Virus record (IMG/VR): IMGVR_UViG_3300048930_000155
Coordinates: 1 to 64,000 of that record
Source of the DNA: a virus
Strand: one strand, 5' to 3'
Length of the DNA stretch: 64,000 bases
The notes below the pieces were generated by a model. That model searched no databases. It saw nothing but the letters and a program-made list of their open reading frames with translations, and had not been told where the DNA came from. Both the position numbers and the translations under genes were made by a program. This document shows positions 6,840 to 13,950 of the stretch, piece by piece (position 1 is the first letter of the stretch; each line of letters starts with the position of its first letter).

Positions 6840-7022
6840 TTAGGCGGCTAACCTCAATACTCCTAGCATGTCGTTAGCTTTGGCCTGCGCTATTTTGCGA
6901 AGTCTGATTAAGTCTTGAACATTGTCTACTAGTCCTGACCGCATGATCTCTACCTCAGTCCCTCTCCACTTAATAAAGAATACAATGTGTTTATGATGGT
7001 ACTTGAACTTGATTGGTTGCAT
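6840..7022 (-). CDS. Hypothetical basic protein, 60 aa
   Basis: The start at 7022 follows AAAGGG. The N-terminal half is basic and aromatic (IKFKYHHKHIVFFIKWRG), the C-terminal half is a helix (LIRLRKIAQAKANDML). It might bind nucleic acid, but no family is recognised. Upstream on the minus strand, TTGGCA and TATAAG at short spacing are a weak promoter candidate. Confidence 0.55.
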   Translation of the reverse strand: MQPIKFKYHHKHIVFFIKWRGTEVEIMRSGLVDNVQDLIRLRKIAQAKANDMLGVLRLAA

Positions 7023-7855
7023 ATGTTTATTTCCCTTTCCTATTCTGTTTAGGTCTTATACTTATATACATGCAAGGCGTGTGCCAAGACTAACTGTTGA
7101 TAATCATTGGATTGTGTAGATCATATGATGTAGAAGTTCTTTACACTTTTATTAAGATTAGGTTAGCCCCGCCTGATAGTCCCATGACTTCAACTACTTA
7201 GCTTAGGTGTAGAAGTTATAGACAGGTGTCATTAGTTTGGTCGATGGGTCGGTGCATTATTTTGTACATACAATAGACGGCGTGGCGGGCATGGTGTAGA
7301 CTATAGACATGTTAGACTTGAGCAGGAGTATAGACTATAGGCATAGCCTAGGCATAGCTAAGTCTAGGCAAGGCTTGACATAGGGAATAGCCCCCCCCCT
7401 GTGGCCAACGGCACCGTCGTACGGGCCTATTGCCAGACACACACCCCGACCCCTTTTTTAAATCCGGCCCCGAAGTTTAGACCGCCCCCAAACTGAGTAA
7501 CTGCACAAGCGCCCTGCCCCCTCCAAAATCCAGACGGCTATAAGTTTGAGTAACTGCTAGTCGCGACCGTATCATACCTCTAAAGGTATAAACTAGACCT
7601 AAAGCTCTAAAAGCATACCCGCTAGGGTACACTGGACTAGAAGTCTAGGCTAGGTTATAATGGAGCTTAGAGTGACTAAGCTAGTCGAGGCTATATCCAA
7701 AGGTAGCGTAGTTTAGGCTTAGGGCGTATAACGCGCTAGGAAGGCCTAGATTAAACGATTAGCTTAAAGGTAGTACGTAGGTGGCCTAGACTAGGCTACG
7801 CTTAATAGCGGGGCGTATAGGCCGTTTAAATGGGTAATAGCATAAGGAGACGATA
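7023..7855. other. Large gene-free divergent region with repeats
   Basis: Transcription diverges here: genes to the left are on the minus strand, those to the right on the plus strand. I see no gene. The region holds a run of nine C at 7391-7399, paired GACTATAG elements near 7290 and 7328, clusters of TCTAGGC, and two adjacent small hairpins near 7572-7632 (ATACCT/AGGTAT and TACCC/GGGTA). It could contain an origin or early control region. Confidence 0.5.
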
Positions 7856-8143
7856 ATGCAGACTAAAGGTAAAATTATTAACTTGTACGTGCATAGGAAG
7901 ACAGGGGAACTGTATACTCAAGTGAGTACGAGTAACTATAGAATATTGGATTCAAGAGGTAACCCTATTAAAACCCAGCATTTAGAGTTGATAGATTCTT
8001 GGATAGAATTAGATAATGAGGGACTTTTAAGCTCAGGGTTTTGGTATGACCTAGGCCTGTTCACTGCTTTGATAGGGACTATCGTAGGTACCTGTTATTT
8101 AATCGTAAAGGCGTTATTTAATATGCCCCTCCCGCTGACTTAA
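7856..8143 (+). CDS. Hypothetical protein with C-terminal TM segment, 95 aa
   Basis: ATG 7856 follows AAGGAG at eight bases. The first 60 residues form a soluble, beta-rich domain (GKIINLYVHRKTGELYTQV); residues about 66-88 are a membrane helix (LFTALIGTIVGTCYLIVKAL). The topology suggests a small anchored protein. No family is recognised. Confidence 0.7.
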   Translation: MQTKGKIINLYVHRKTGELYTQVSTSNYRILDSRGNPIKTQHLELIDSWIELDNEGLLSSGFWYDLGLFTALIGTIVGTCYLIVKALFNMPLPLT

Positions 8144-8257
8144 TTTATCAAGCGAGCACTGCATCACTTAAACGGCATGCGCTGACCGCTCCTGCCGTGC
8201 CGCGCCTACCCCCCCCCCCTAGTTATCAGCCTAGTTATGCGCTATTATTAAACTCTA

Positions 8258-8386
8258 ATGGACACTATTCTAGGCCTAGGCATTTACTTTAGCTTCGCTA
8301 TATTCTTTTTAGTTATTATGCCTCAGGCTATGGTGTTTGTATTTCGAGTACTTAACTACGTAGCCTCGATATTAGGCGATAAATAG
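8258..8386 (+). CDS. Small membrane protein, 42 aa
   Basis: The frame from ATG 8258 to TAG 8386 encodes MDTILGLGIYFSFAIFFLVI and a further hydrophobic helix, so it is probably membrane-inserted. There is no clear ribosome binding site, which lowers confidence. A run of 11 C (8209-8219) lies upstream. The composition is the main evidence. Confidence 0.45.
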   Translation: MDTILGLGIYFSFAIFFLVIMPQAMVFVFRVLNYVASILGDK

Positions 8387-8412
8387 TACCTTAGGGCTAG
8401 GCCGTAGCTCAC

Positions 8413-8424
8413 AACAAATCTTTA
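8413..8424 (+). promoter_or_regulatory. Late-motif copy (weak), before the gene at 8426
   Basis: CAACAAATCTTTAT matches the first half of the recurring AACAAAT element but lacks the TAGG end. It lies six bases before the start codon, which has no other ribosome binding site. Confidence 0.4.
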
Positions 8425-8425
8425 T

Positions 8426-8614
8426 ATGAAGCCTGACGACACTAAAAAACTCTATCAAGATACTAATGGAGATCTTTGGGTAGTGGAGTCTACAGACTAC
8501 TTGTATGCACCTACCGGCATAGTTTACATATTTGAATCAGCTCAAGGTAAGATCTACTCTACCTTCTCACCAGAGACCTTAGGGTACGTTTTAGTCGACG
8601 ACTTTACTGAGTAA
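8426..8614 (+). CDS. Hypothetical protein, 62 aa
   Basis: The protein begins MKPDDTKKLYQDTNGDLW and looks like a small beta-barrel-type fold of short strands (VYIFESAQGKIYSTF). No family is recognised. No Shine-Dalgarno sequence precedes it; the AACAAAT motif directly upstream may drive its transcription. Confidence 0.6.
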   Translation: MKPDDTKKLYQDTNGDLWVVESTDYLYAPTGIVYIFESAQGKIYSTFSPETLGYVLVDDFTE

Positions 8615-8623
8615 GGGCACGCT

Positions 8624-8839
8624 TTAAAACTTGACCGTTACCCTGAACTCTCGCTTTGAGTCAGATTTTGAAGCTAATACAAATAAAATCTTATAGTTAT
8701 TATCAACTACGTCAATAAGCTCGTAACCATAGTCGATCTCATTTTGCACGATTTCTTGGAACTTAGATTTAAGTTCGGAGTCGCTACGATCTTGCGTGTC
8801 TATGTACAAGAATTCATAAGTATTAGCTCGTTTTGTCAT
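8624..8839 (-). CDS. Hypothetical protein, 71 aa
   Basis: The gene starts at 8839 after AAGGAAC and follows the small lipoprotein gene by 12 bases, so both are probably cotranscribed. The sequence (YEFLYIDTQDRSDSELKSKF, then YELIDVVDNNYKILFVLASK) resembles small DUF4177-like strand-helix-strand proteins. That resemblance is weak. Confidence 0.65.
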   Translation of the reverse strand: MTKRANTYEFLYIDTQDRSDSELKSKFQEIVQNEIDYGYELIDVVDNNYKILFVLASKSDSKREFRVTVKF

Positions 8840-8851
8840 GATTAGTTCCTT

Positions 8852-9016
8852 TTAATCTAGCTTATAGCAAATTATATTTTGATCTAGCTGCCTAAAGCAC
8901 TTGTAGTTTATCTCTGCAGGATCTATAAGTAGCTGTATTTCTTGTTTAGGAGTAAAGAATAGTGACGCGCATCCTTGCAAGAGGCTTAGCATTAGGCTCA
9001 GCATTACAACGCGCAT
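8852..9016 (-). CDS. Small lipoprotein, 54 aa, candidate outer spanin
   Basis: ATG 9016 opens a 54-codon frame with signal sequence MRVVMLSLMLSLLQGC, giving a lipobox with Cys16. The mature part is about 38 residues with two further Cys. A tiny lipoprotein directly after a single-TM protein, next to a transglycosylase-like gene, fits an Rz/Rz1-type spanin pair, which disrupts the outer membrane at lysis. The inner partner is shorter than usual, so this is inference. Confidence 0.6.
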   Translation of the reverse strand: MRVVMLSLMLSLLQGCASLFFTPKQEIQLLIDPAEINYKCFRQLDQNIICYKLD

Positions 9017-9020
9017 GGAT

Positions 9021-9200
9021 CTATTCAACGCTTTCTCTAATTAAATCACATCGCTGATCGACTAAAGAACGATCAAGACACATTTCCTCTACGGCCCGAC
9101 GCTGAATGTTACCTAATAGGTGTGCGCCCAGTCCTACAACTGCCGCCATTAGTAATAAAATCATGAAGATAGCCATAATAGCATCCTTAAGTACTTGCAT
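9021..9200 (-). CDS. Single-TM protein, 59 aa, candidate inner spanin
   Basis: Residues about 7-27 form a membrane helix (IMAIFMILLLMAAVVGLGAH), followed by a charged periplasmic-type tail with two Cys. I chose ATG 9200 (MQVLKDA): a TATAAT box ends seven bases before it, so the longer frame from 9224 would not be transcribed from that promoter. The mRNA should be leaderless or nearly so. Together with the lipoprotein at 9016 it may form a spanin pair. Confidence 0.6.
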   Translation of the reverse strand: MQVLKDAIMAIFMILLLMAAVVGLGAHLLGNIQRRAVEEMCLDRSLVDQRCDLIRESVE

Positions 9201-9207
9201 AGACTCC

Positions 9208-9236
9208 ATTATAGCAGCAAGCATCGCTCAAGTAAA
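9208..9236 (-). promoter_or_regulatory. Sigma70-like promoter for 9200 operon
   Basis: TTTACT (9231-9236), 17-base spacer, TATAAT (9208-9213), preceded by TGC as an extended -10. The start codon is seven bases downstream. Confidence 0.7.
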
Positions 9237-9257
9237 GTAGATATTTTGATCATAATG

Positions 9258-9266
9258 TGCTAATAA
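9258..9266 (+). promoter_or_regulatory. Possible extended -10 promoter for 9274
   Basis: TGC precedes TAATAA at 9261-9266, seven bases before ATG 9274. No convincing -35 is seen. The gene has no Shine-Dalgarno sequence, so it may be another leaderless start. Confidence 0.4.
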
Positions 9267-9273
9267 TAAGAAT

Positions 9274-9951
9274 ATGAGTCAATTTATTGCAATTATTATG
9301 GTAATAATGGTCTGGGCGATGCCATCTGAAGCCAAGAACAAATATAAGCAGACAATGAAACGCCAAAAACTAAAGTCAGCTCAGGAGTTGCAGGATAAGG
9401 GGCCTATCTCAGAAGAAGACGCGCTGTTATACCCGCTATCTGGCGTAGAGTCGTCTTATGGAACTGATTTAGATCATAAGACTATGAAGACGGGAATACA
9501 TGCCGGTACGGCGGCGCAAGGCCCGTTGGGAATGATGCCACTAACTTTTAAGGACGTCGCTAATAGAGTTCGATTACGCAAAGAAGAGCTAGGCCTAGCC
9601 CCCGATTTTGAAGGTGACCCAGAAATAGAACAATGGGCCAGGCATCCTAATATTGATGAAGTAGCGTTCGCTATGCGCGAATTCCCTGATATGACTCAAA
9701 GAGCTGCCAGATACTTAGAGCGACACCTAGAACATAGATTTCCAGGAGACGAGAATCTTGCTAAAAGAGCGTTTATGTGGAATCAAGGCCACGCAATGAA
9801 GGATTCTAAAATTCCCAGTGATGCTACAATAGAAAAGCACGATTATACTAAGAAGTTTCGTCGCGAAAGTGCTAGAAGATTCAAGAAATTAGAGGAAGCT
9901 GCTAGAAAAGCCAAGGCGTCAGACCCTAGTAGTTCAGATAGTATTCCTTAG
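9274..9951 (+). CDS. Secreted transglycosylase-like lysis enzyme
   Basis: The 225-aa protein has an N-terminal signal peptide or anchor (about 1-20, ending PSEA). Residues 55-92 resemble the soluble-lytic-transglycosylase core: SGVESSYG with candidate catalytic Glu59, then AAQGPLGMMPLTF, where the family usually has a G-LMQL-P motif. A later WNQGHAM matches the conserved asparagine motif. It should cleave peptidoglycan in the periplasm. Divergently placed candidate spanins support a lysis role; a virion entry enzyme is the alternative. Confidence 0.65.
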   Translation: MSQFIAIIMVIMVWAMPSEAKNKYKQTMKRQKLKSAQELQDKGPISEEDALLYPLSGVESSYGTDLDHKTMKTGIHAGTAAQGPLGMMPLTFKDVANRVRLRKEELGLAPDFEGDPEIEQWARHPNIDEVAFAMREFPDMTQRAARYLERHLEHRFPGDENLAKRAFMWNQGHAMKDSKIPSDATIEKHDYTKKFRRESARRFKKLEEAARKAKASDPSSSDSIP

Positions 9952-10168
9952 CTTGTAGCAAGCCCCACTCCCGCCTATTAAGGCGCCTAACTTTACTGCA
10001 GTCAAAAGAGTTAATAGCTAGATGGGGCTCAAAACCACTTACTAGATATACGTTACTATTAACCTCCCCAACGTCCGGTAAATTTGATGTATTTTCTCGG
10101 TATTGTATGAGTTCTTCCATATATCTAACTAGGGCCATATTTTCCGGATAATCAATAGGCTTACTCAT
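9926..10168 (-). CDS. Hypothetical protein, 80 aa
   Basis: I place the start at ATG 10168, overlapping the end of the AAA+ gene (AATGAGTAA). The protein (MSKPIDYPENMALVRYMEEL) has no recognised domain. Coupling to the ATPase suggests a partner or substrate adaptor. Its end overlaps the convergent transglycosylase-like gene by 26 bases. Confidence 0.65.
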   Translation of the reverse strand: MSKPIDYPENMALVRYMEELIQYRENTSNLPDVGEVNSNVYLVSGFEPHLAINSFDCSKVRRLNRREWGLLQAKEYYLNY

Positions 10169-11138
10169 TATCAATCCCTAAACTTCGTCTGGATGAGAAT
10201 TTTTTAGCAGCTTTTGCACTTTTATCGTAAATAAGATCGATGCTATTTTGCAGCGTAATATCGTAAAGTTTGGACCTAACTACAATTTCTTTTATATGTG
10301 CTGCAGATAGTTTAGAGTACTTATCTTTTTTAATCTGAAGCATAGCCTCTTCGTTAGCAGCCCCTGCCATAAAGAAGTTAAGTAACGCTGCCCTAAACTC
10401 TGGATTTGGCGGCTTGACTTCAATTACATCGTCGAATCTTTGAGGTCTATTGGTCAGATTCTCTAAGAACATTTCCGGAAAGTTAGTGGTGGCTAGGATA
10501 ACCGTAGGAACTTTAAACGTGCGCTCTACGTTATCTAATAGCGCTAGTAAGGATGATTCGGACGGTCTGTAAGCGTCAGCAGACTCTACTCCGCCAAGAT
10601 CTTCAATTATCAGAAAGAAACGCTTAATCCCGTGAGTCTCGTAATCAAAAGAGTTCAGGAACGTCTTTACTACGCTAGCCTCGTACTTGTCAGTTGGCCA
10701 TAACACAATAGCCGTATCATTACTAGCGACATATTTATTACACACTTTTGCTATTACTGTACTTTTGCCGCAACCTGGGGGGCCGTATAATAGAAATGAT
10801 CGTTTAGGGTCGATTTTAAGCTCTTCGTAAATATTGAGGCGATTAAAAAATACCTCAACCCCGCGCTCCACTGCCATAACCTCTACGTACTGGTCTAGTA
10901 TATCCTGCGAGGTAAATTCCGTAGGGACTAGTGATAAAGCCTGATCTACTATAGCCATAGTAAATAGACCGGGCAAAACGGGAGTTTTCTTAAACTTAGC
11001 GCCCTCGTCCGTTTTAAATCCAAACTGCATTAACTTATTATTAGTCGATAATATGGTGAAATCAGCTTCTTGAATCTCAGCCCCAAGCTCCATCGTGCTG
11101 AAATCTGCAATATTCTTAAGTATGAATTTTCCTGCCAT
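10161..11138 (-). CDS. AAA+ ATPase, 325 aa
   Basis: Walker A GPPGCGKS lies at 119-126, Walker B FFLIIED at 174-180, the sensor-1 ATTN at 216-219 and a box RPQRFD at 231-236 fitting an arginine finger. The first 110 residues are a family-specific domain without recognised motifs. It belongs to the classical AAA group (BCS1- or FtsH-like core), which remodels proteins using ATP. Phages encode such ATPases with varied roles, so the substrate is unknown. It is the first gene of its unit and probably leaderless. Confidence 0.85.
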   Translation of the reverse strand: MAGKFILKNIADFSTMELGAEIQEADFTILSTNNKLMQFGFKTDEGAKFKKTPVLPGLFTMAIVDQALSLVPTEFTSQDILDQYVEVMAVERGVEVFFNRLNIYEELKIDPKRSFLLYGPPGCGKSTVIAKVCNKYVASNDTAIVLWPTDKYEASVVKTFLNSFDYETHGIKRFFLIIEDLGGVESADAYRPSESSLLALLDNVERTFKVPTVILATTNFPEMFLENLTNRPQRFDDVIEVKPPNPEFRAALLNFFMAGAANEEAMLQIKKDKYSKLSAAHIKEIVVRSKLYDITLQNSIDLIYDKSAKAAKKFSSRRSLGIDNE

Positions 11139-11144
11139 TTAGTT

Positions 11145-11173
11145 ATAATAACGCATACTTATAATATTTACAA
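11145..11173 (-). promoter_or_regulatory. Sigma70-like promoter for AAA+ gene
   Basis: TTGTAA (11168-11173), 17-base spacer, TATTAT (11145-11150), then six bases to ATG 11138 with no Shine-Dalgarno. This predicts a leaderless transcript. Confidence 0.7.
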
Positions 11174-11178
11174 GCTAT

Positions 11179-11195
11179 AAACAAATATTAGTAGG
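11179..11195 (+). promoter_or_regulatory. Late-motif copy before 11203
   Basis: AAACAAATATTAGTAGG, eight bases before the start codon. The following GCAATAATATGG is identical to the bases preceding the portal gene. Confidence 0.65.
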
Positions 11196-11202
11196 CAATA
11201 AT

Positions 11203-11397
11203 ATGGACTTTATTACTAAACCTAAACTCTTAAAGGGCGTATCTGTGGACAGTGGTCCTCGTATTAAGAAGTTCAAATCGACTATTCGTATTAACGGTAA
11301 GCTAAAGCATTTAGGTTACTATAAAACTGAACAAGAAGCTCACGATGCTTATGTAAAAGCTAAGTCGGAGTTAGACTCTGCTCAAAAGGATAGTTAA
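11203..11397 (+). CDS. AP2-domain DNA-binding protein, 64 aa
   Basis: Residues about 24-60 match the AP2-like fold found in HNH homing endonucleases: FKSTIRINGKLKHLGYYKT followed by EQEAHDAYVKAK. No nuclease domain accompanies it, so it is either the residue of a homing endonuclease or a free small DNA-binding protein. It begins behind a late-motif copy and its stop overlaps the next start (TAATGA). Confidence 0.7.
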   Translation: MDFITKPKLLKGVSVDSGPRIKKFKSTIRINGKLKHLGYYKTEQEAHDAYVKAKSELDSAQKDS

Positions 11398-12476
11398 TGA
11401 CTAAAAAAGAACAAGAAGCCGCTATCTTAAGAATGCTTAGCGAAGCTAAACTAAATCAAGATTCTGCTATAGCACCTATGACTGACGAAGATATGCGTCA
11501 ACTTAGATCAAGGCGAATGACTGACGAAGATATGCGCCAACTGAGTGGCGCTACTAAACAGAGTGCCGGTAACTGGAGCGGACTTAAGAAGCTCATTATG
11601 GGCGACGAGGCTGTTACTGATGCGCCTTCTGGGGTACTAGAGCACTTAGACGCTTATACTGGCGCTCCTGCTAGATCTGCTATCTCTAAGCTGCAAGACG
11701 ACTTTACTGACCTTCCAGGCGCAGCTAGAGCTTATGCTGAGCAGTTTGGGGAAAAGCCTACTAAAGCTCCATCAGGCGCTGATCTCGCTAAGAAAATGCA
11801 GTTAGAAGGTATTCCGGCTGCTGTAGCCGGCACTGCACTAGAGTTGGCCGCAGATCCTAGCTCCGCTATTACTGGCGGACTTAAATTAGCTAGCGTGCCA
11901 CTTATTGGATTAAAGGCGCTTAAGGCCGTTGATGCTGCTGGCGACGCTGCTAAAGTGGTAAAGGGTGTAGATACTGCAGCCGACGCTGCTAGAGCCGTTA
12001 AAGCCGCAGAAACAGCCGCTAGTGCTGCTAAGACTGCCGGAACTGCAGAAGATGCCGCTAGAGCCATTAAAGCCGCCGACACGATGCAAGCATTATCCAC
12101 AAAGCCAATGAGCGCTTCTGAGCAGTTAATTGCCTCAGCTAAGGCTAAAAGAGCTGAGGAGCTAGCTCAAAAAATTAAGATGGCCGAAGAGGCTAAAAAA
12201 GAAGCGGGACTTGAGAAGCTTTGGAGAGAGACAGTTGGGGAATCTGCTGCGGCTGCTCAACAAGGTCCCGTACTGCCGGCTAAGCCCACTAGACCAACTT
12301 CACTGGCTGAGACTAAAGCACGTACAGATACCGTGTTTGACGAAATTAAAGGTACTAGTACTGCGGATGCTATCAGAAACTCCAAGCTTAATCCTGTAGC
12401 TGGTAAGCACGGTGGGATTATATTCGCAGATGATAGTGCAAGATTACAAAGACTCCGTTCTAAGTTCAAAAAATAA
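11397..12476 (+). CDS. Alanine-rich protein, possibly virion-associated, 359 aa
   Basis: The N-terminus carries a short tandem duplication (MTDEDMRQL at about 28-36 and 41-49). The middle is dominated by Ala-rich helices (repeats of AADAARAVKAA type, about 180-230) and the C-terminus is basic (RLQRLRSKFKK). Composition resembles the internal virion proteins at 49281 and 50940. It is in a late-motif unit, which fits a structural or ejected protein. No enzyme motif is seen. Confidence 0.55.
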   Translation: MTKKEQEAAILRMLSEAKLNQDSAIAPMTDEDMRQLRSRRMTDEDMRQLSGATKQSAGNWSGLKKLIMGDEAVTDAPSGVLEHLDAYTGAPARSAISKLQDDFTDLPGAARAYAEQFGEKPTKAPSGADLAKKMQLEGIPAAVAGTALELAADPSSAITGGLKLASVPLIGLKALKAVDAAGDAAKVVKGVDTAADAARAVKAAETAASAAKTAGTAEDAARAIKAADTMQALSTKPMSASEQLIASAKAKRAEELAQKIKMAEEAKKEAGLEKLWRETVGESAAAAQQGPVLPAKPTRPTSLAETKARTDTVFDEIKGTSTADAIRNSKLNPVAGKHGGIIFADDSARLQRLRSKFKK

Positions 12477-12487
12477 GGCAATCTAGC

Positions 12488-12649
12488 GTGGCCGCGAATA
12501 ATATAGCTAATCTCGAGGGAATGTATAAAGAGATTCAAGGCGGAGTATCATCAGATAAGCGCCGTAAGACGCCTTTTCAAAAACTAATGACTAAGTTTAA
12601 GAAAAAAGTGAAAGAAAAGCTACCAAAGCCCGAGACACCGCGTAAGTAA
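12488..12649 (+). CDS. Small basic protein, 53 aa, GTG start
   Basis: GTG 12488 follows AAGG nine bases upstream, right after the alanine-rich gene. The second half is very lysine-rich (KFKKKVKEKLPKPE), so it probably binds nucleic acid or an acidic partner. Its last 53 bases overlap a small convergent gene on the other strand. Confidence 0.5.
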   Translation: MAANNIANLEGMYKEIQGGVSSDKRRKTPFQKLMTKFKKKVKEKLPKPETPRK

Positions 12650-12710
12650 ATAGACCTAGTACAAATAAATACACTAATATCATTATACTAGCAAACTTAA
12701 TCTCGTTCAT
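12597..12710 (-). CDS. Small membrane peptide, 37 aa
   Basis: ATG 12710 overlaps the stop of the dCTP-deaminase-like gene (ATGA), with GAGGAG eight bases upstream. Residues 6-24 form a membrane helix (FASIMILVYLFVLGLF). The tail is read antisense to the plus-strand basic gene. The strong start signals favour a real gene. Confidence 0.55.
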   Translation of the reverse strand: MNEIKFASIMILVYLFVLGLFTYAVSRALVAFLSLFS

Positions 12711-13219
12711 TTGCCGATCTCCTCATTATACTTACTAACAGCAGTTCCGTCTAAGTATTTACCTGAATATTTCTGAGTAGATTCCGTAACTTTAAAGAAT
12801 ACTAACTGACTAAGTGACATGCCTCTGTAGATTTTTACTGGCTGCTGCACGGATATAGCCATAGTCCACTGGCCGCTGTAACCATTATCGCCAAGTCCGC
12901 CATCGCTAGTCACTGAGATGCCTAATCTAGCTGCACTAGAACGCCCATAGAGGATAGCTACTACTCCGTCAGTAGCCACTACCTCCTGGGACTTCACTAG
13001 GTATACCCTTCCTGGGTACAAGATATAAGGCTCTGCACCTATCTTTGTAACGTAAGTAGTTGGCTTAGCTTTAGGGTCTAAGATCGGATCGGAAAGCTCT
13101 GTAACCTCATCAGATATTGACAAGTTGTACGAGTTGGGCCCTAAATTATCCACATTAAAGCTAGATATTTTAATATTGCCGGAGCTAATGTTTTCCAGTA
13201 TCTCAGACGCAACTAGCAT
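12707..13219 (-). CDS. dCTP deaminase/dUTPase-fold protein, 170 aa
   Basis: ATG 13219 is preferred over the frame opening at 13306 because GAGGAA lies five bases upstream. The protein has the trimeric dUTPase/dCTP deaminase hallmarks: PNSYNLSIS (28-36), GRSSAARLG (92-100) and GDNGYSG (110-116). In dCTP deaminases the residue five places after the last Gly of that motif is the catalytic Glu; here it is Ala121 (WTMAI). It may act as a dUTPase, a nucleotide sensor, or be inactive. Confidence 0.7.
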   Translation of the reverse strand: MLVASEILENISSGNIKISSFNVDNLGPNSYNLSISDEVTELSDPILDPKAKPTTYVTKIGAEPYILYPGRVYLVKSQEVVATDGVVAILYGRSSAARLGISVTSDGGLGDNGYSGQWTMAISVQQPVKIYRGMSLSQLVFFKVTESTQKYSGKYLDGTAVSKYNEEIGK

Positions 13220-13220
13220 T

Positions 13221-13523
13221 TTATTCCTCGCTCTTGGCAGCAGCAGCAGCAGCGGCCTTCGCAGCGTCGATAGCAGCATTACGAGCCTGCTCAGCTTCGA
13301 ATTCATCCATCTTTTCCAAGAGAAGCTTAATTCTTCGATCTTGCTCAGCCAGTGGCAGTTTAAGAATTCCTTTTACGAATCTCTTATGATTATTGACTAA
13401 TTCGTACTTAGTTTCTTTACTAACTAAGCTTTTAGGTTGAATTGTAATTAGCGGCTCGTCTTGCATGCCCAGGCGAGTAGCGATTTCACTAAGAATAGCT
13501 TTATTTTTTGAATTCTTTTTCAT
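13221..13523 (-). CDS. Hypothetical protein with Ala-rich helical tail, 100 aa
   Basis: The gene starts at 13523 after GGAG and overlaps the previous gene's end. The C-terminal third is a long Ala/Lys helix (DAAKAAAAAAAK), the middle is an amphipathic helix (RIKLLLEKMDEFEAEQ). No family is recognised. Its last codons provide the GAGGAA for the deaminase-like gene. Confidence 0.65.
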   Translation of the reverse strand: MKKNSKNKAILSEIATRLGMQDEPLITIQPKSLVSKETKYELVNNHKRFVKGILKLPLAEQDRRIKLLLEKMDEFEAEQARNAAIDAAKAAAAAAAKSEE

Positions 13524-13755
13524 ACTGCTCCACTACCTTTCGCTGTAGACCTAGATCTCTCCTAAGTGCGGCTCTACCCTCTGCTGAAGCTTTGGCGTAC
13601 ATGACAATCATACCTGCCGTATCGCTCAAAACCTCTGATACTGTACTGGCCACCGTATACTTAGCAATTTCCTCAGAAGCTTCGTCTAAAGCATTTAATG
13701 TCTTTTCTACCACTTCGTATGCGTTAATAGATAATTTAACCGCTTCTTTATTCAT
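13501..13755 (-). CDS. Hypothetical helical protein, 84 aa
   Basis: ATG 13755 has AAAGG upstream. The protein is predicted almost wholly helical (EAVKLSINAYEVVEKTLNAL) and ends with a charged helix. It overlaps both neighbours by a few bases, typical for this operon. Function unknown. Confidence 0.65.
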   Translation of the reverse strand: MNKEAVKLSINAYEVVEKTLNALDEASEEIAKYTVASTVSEVLSDTAGMIVMYAKASAEGRAALRRDLGLQRKVVEQYEKEFKK

Positions 13756-13949
13756 TTTACCGCCTTTCTGACTACATGTCTACCTGCAATCATTAATCCC
13801 CCTGCCACTACAAATTCTACTATAGCGAAGTAGGGACTTCCTACGGATAAGCTATAGAACCCGAGCCCCATAGACACGTATCCGCATAGAATCATAAAGA
13901 TTCCAGTAAGAGCATCTTTAAATTGCTGATCTAAATCTCTTTTTGTCAT
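13752..13949 (-). CDS. Membrane protein, two TM segments, 65 aa
   Basis: Two hydrophobic helices (about 14-32 and 38-55) are joined by a short loop, with charged ends (MTKRDLDQQFKDAL and RHVVRKAVK). The size and two-helix topology would suit a holin, but nothing specific supports that. It follows the protease gene by one base and lacks a clear ribosome binding site. Confidence 0.65.
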   Translation of the reverse strand: MTKRDLDQQFKDALTGIFMILCGYVSMGLGFYSLSVGSPYFAIVEFVVAGGLMIAGRHVVRKAVK

Positions 13950-13950
13950 A

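Noticed and set aside
7023-7855. tRNA genes or a CRISPR array in the gene-poor region
   Set aside because: No cloverleaf with a T-loop GTTCNANNC pattern was seen, and the short repeated words are not regularly spaced with unique spacers.
12211-12399. Out-of-frame ORF within the alanine-rich protein gene
   Set aside because: It is a shadow frame in a region with strongly biased codon use; the main frame is coupled to the upstream gene.
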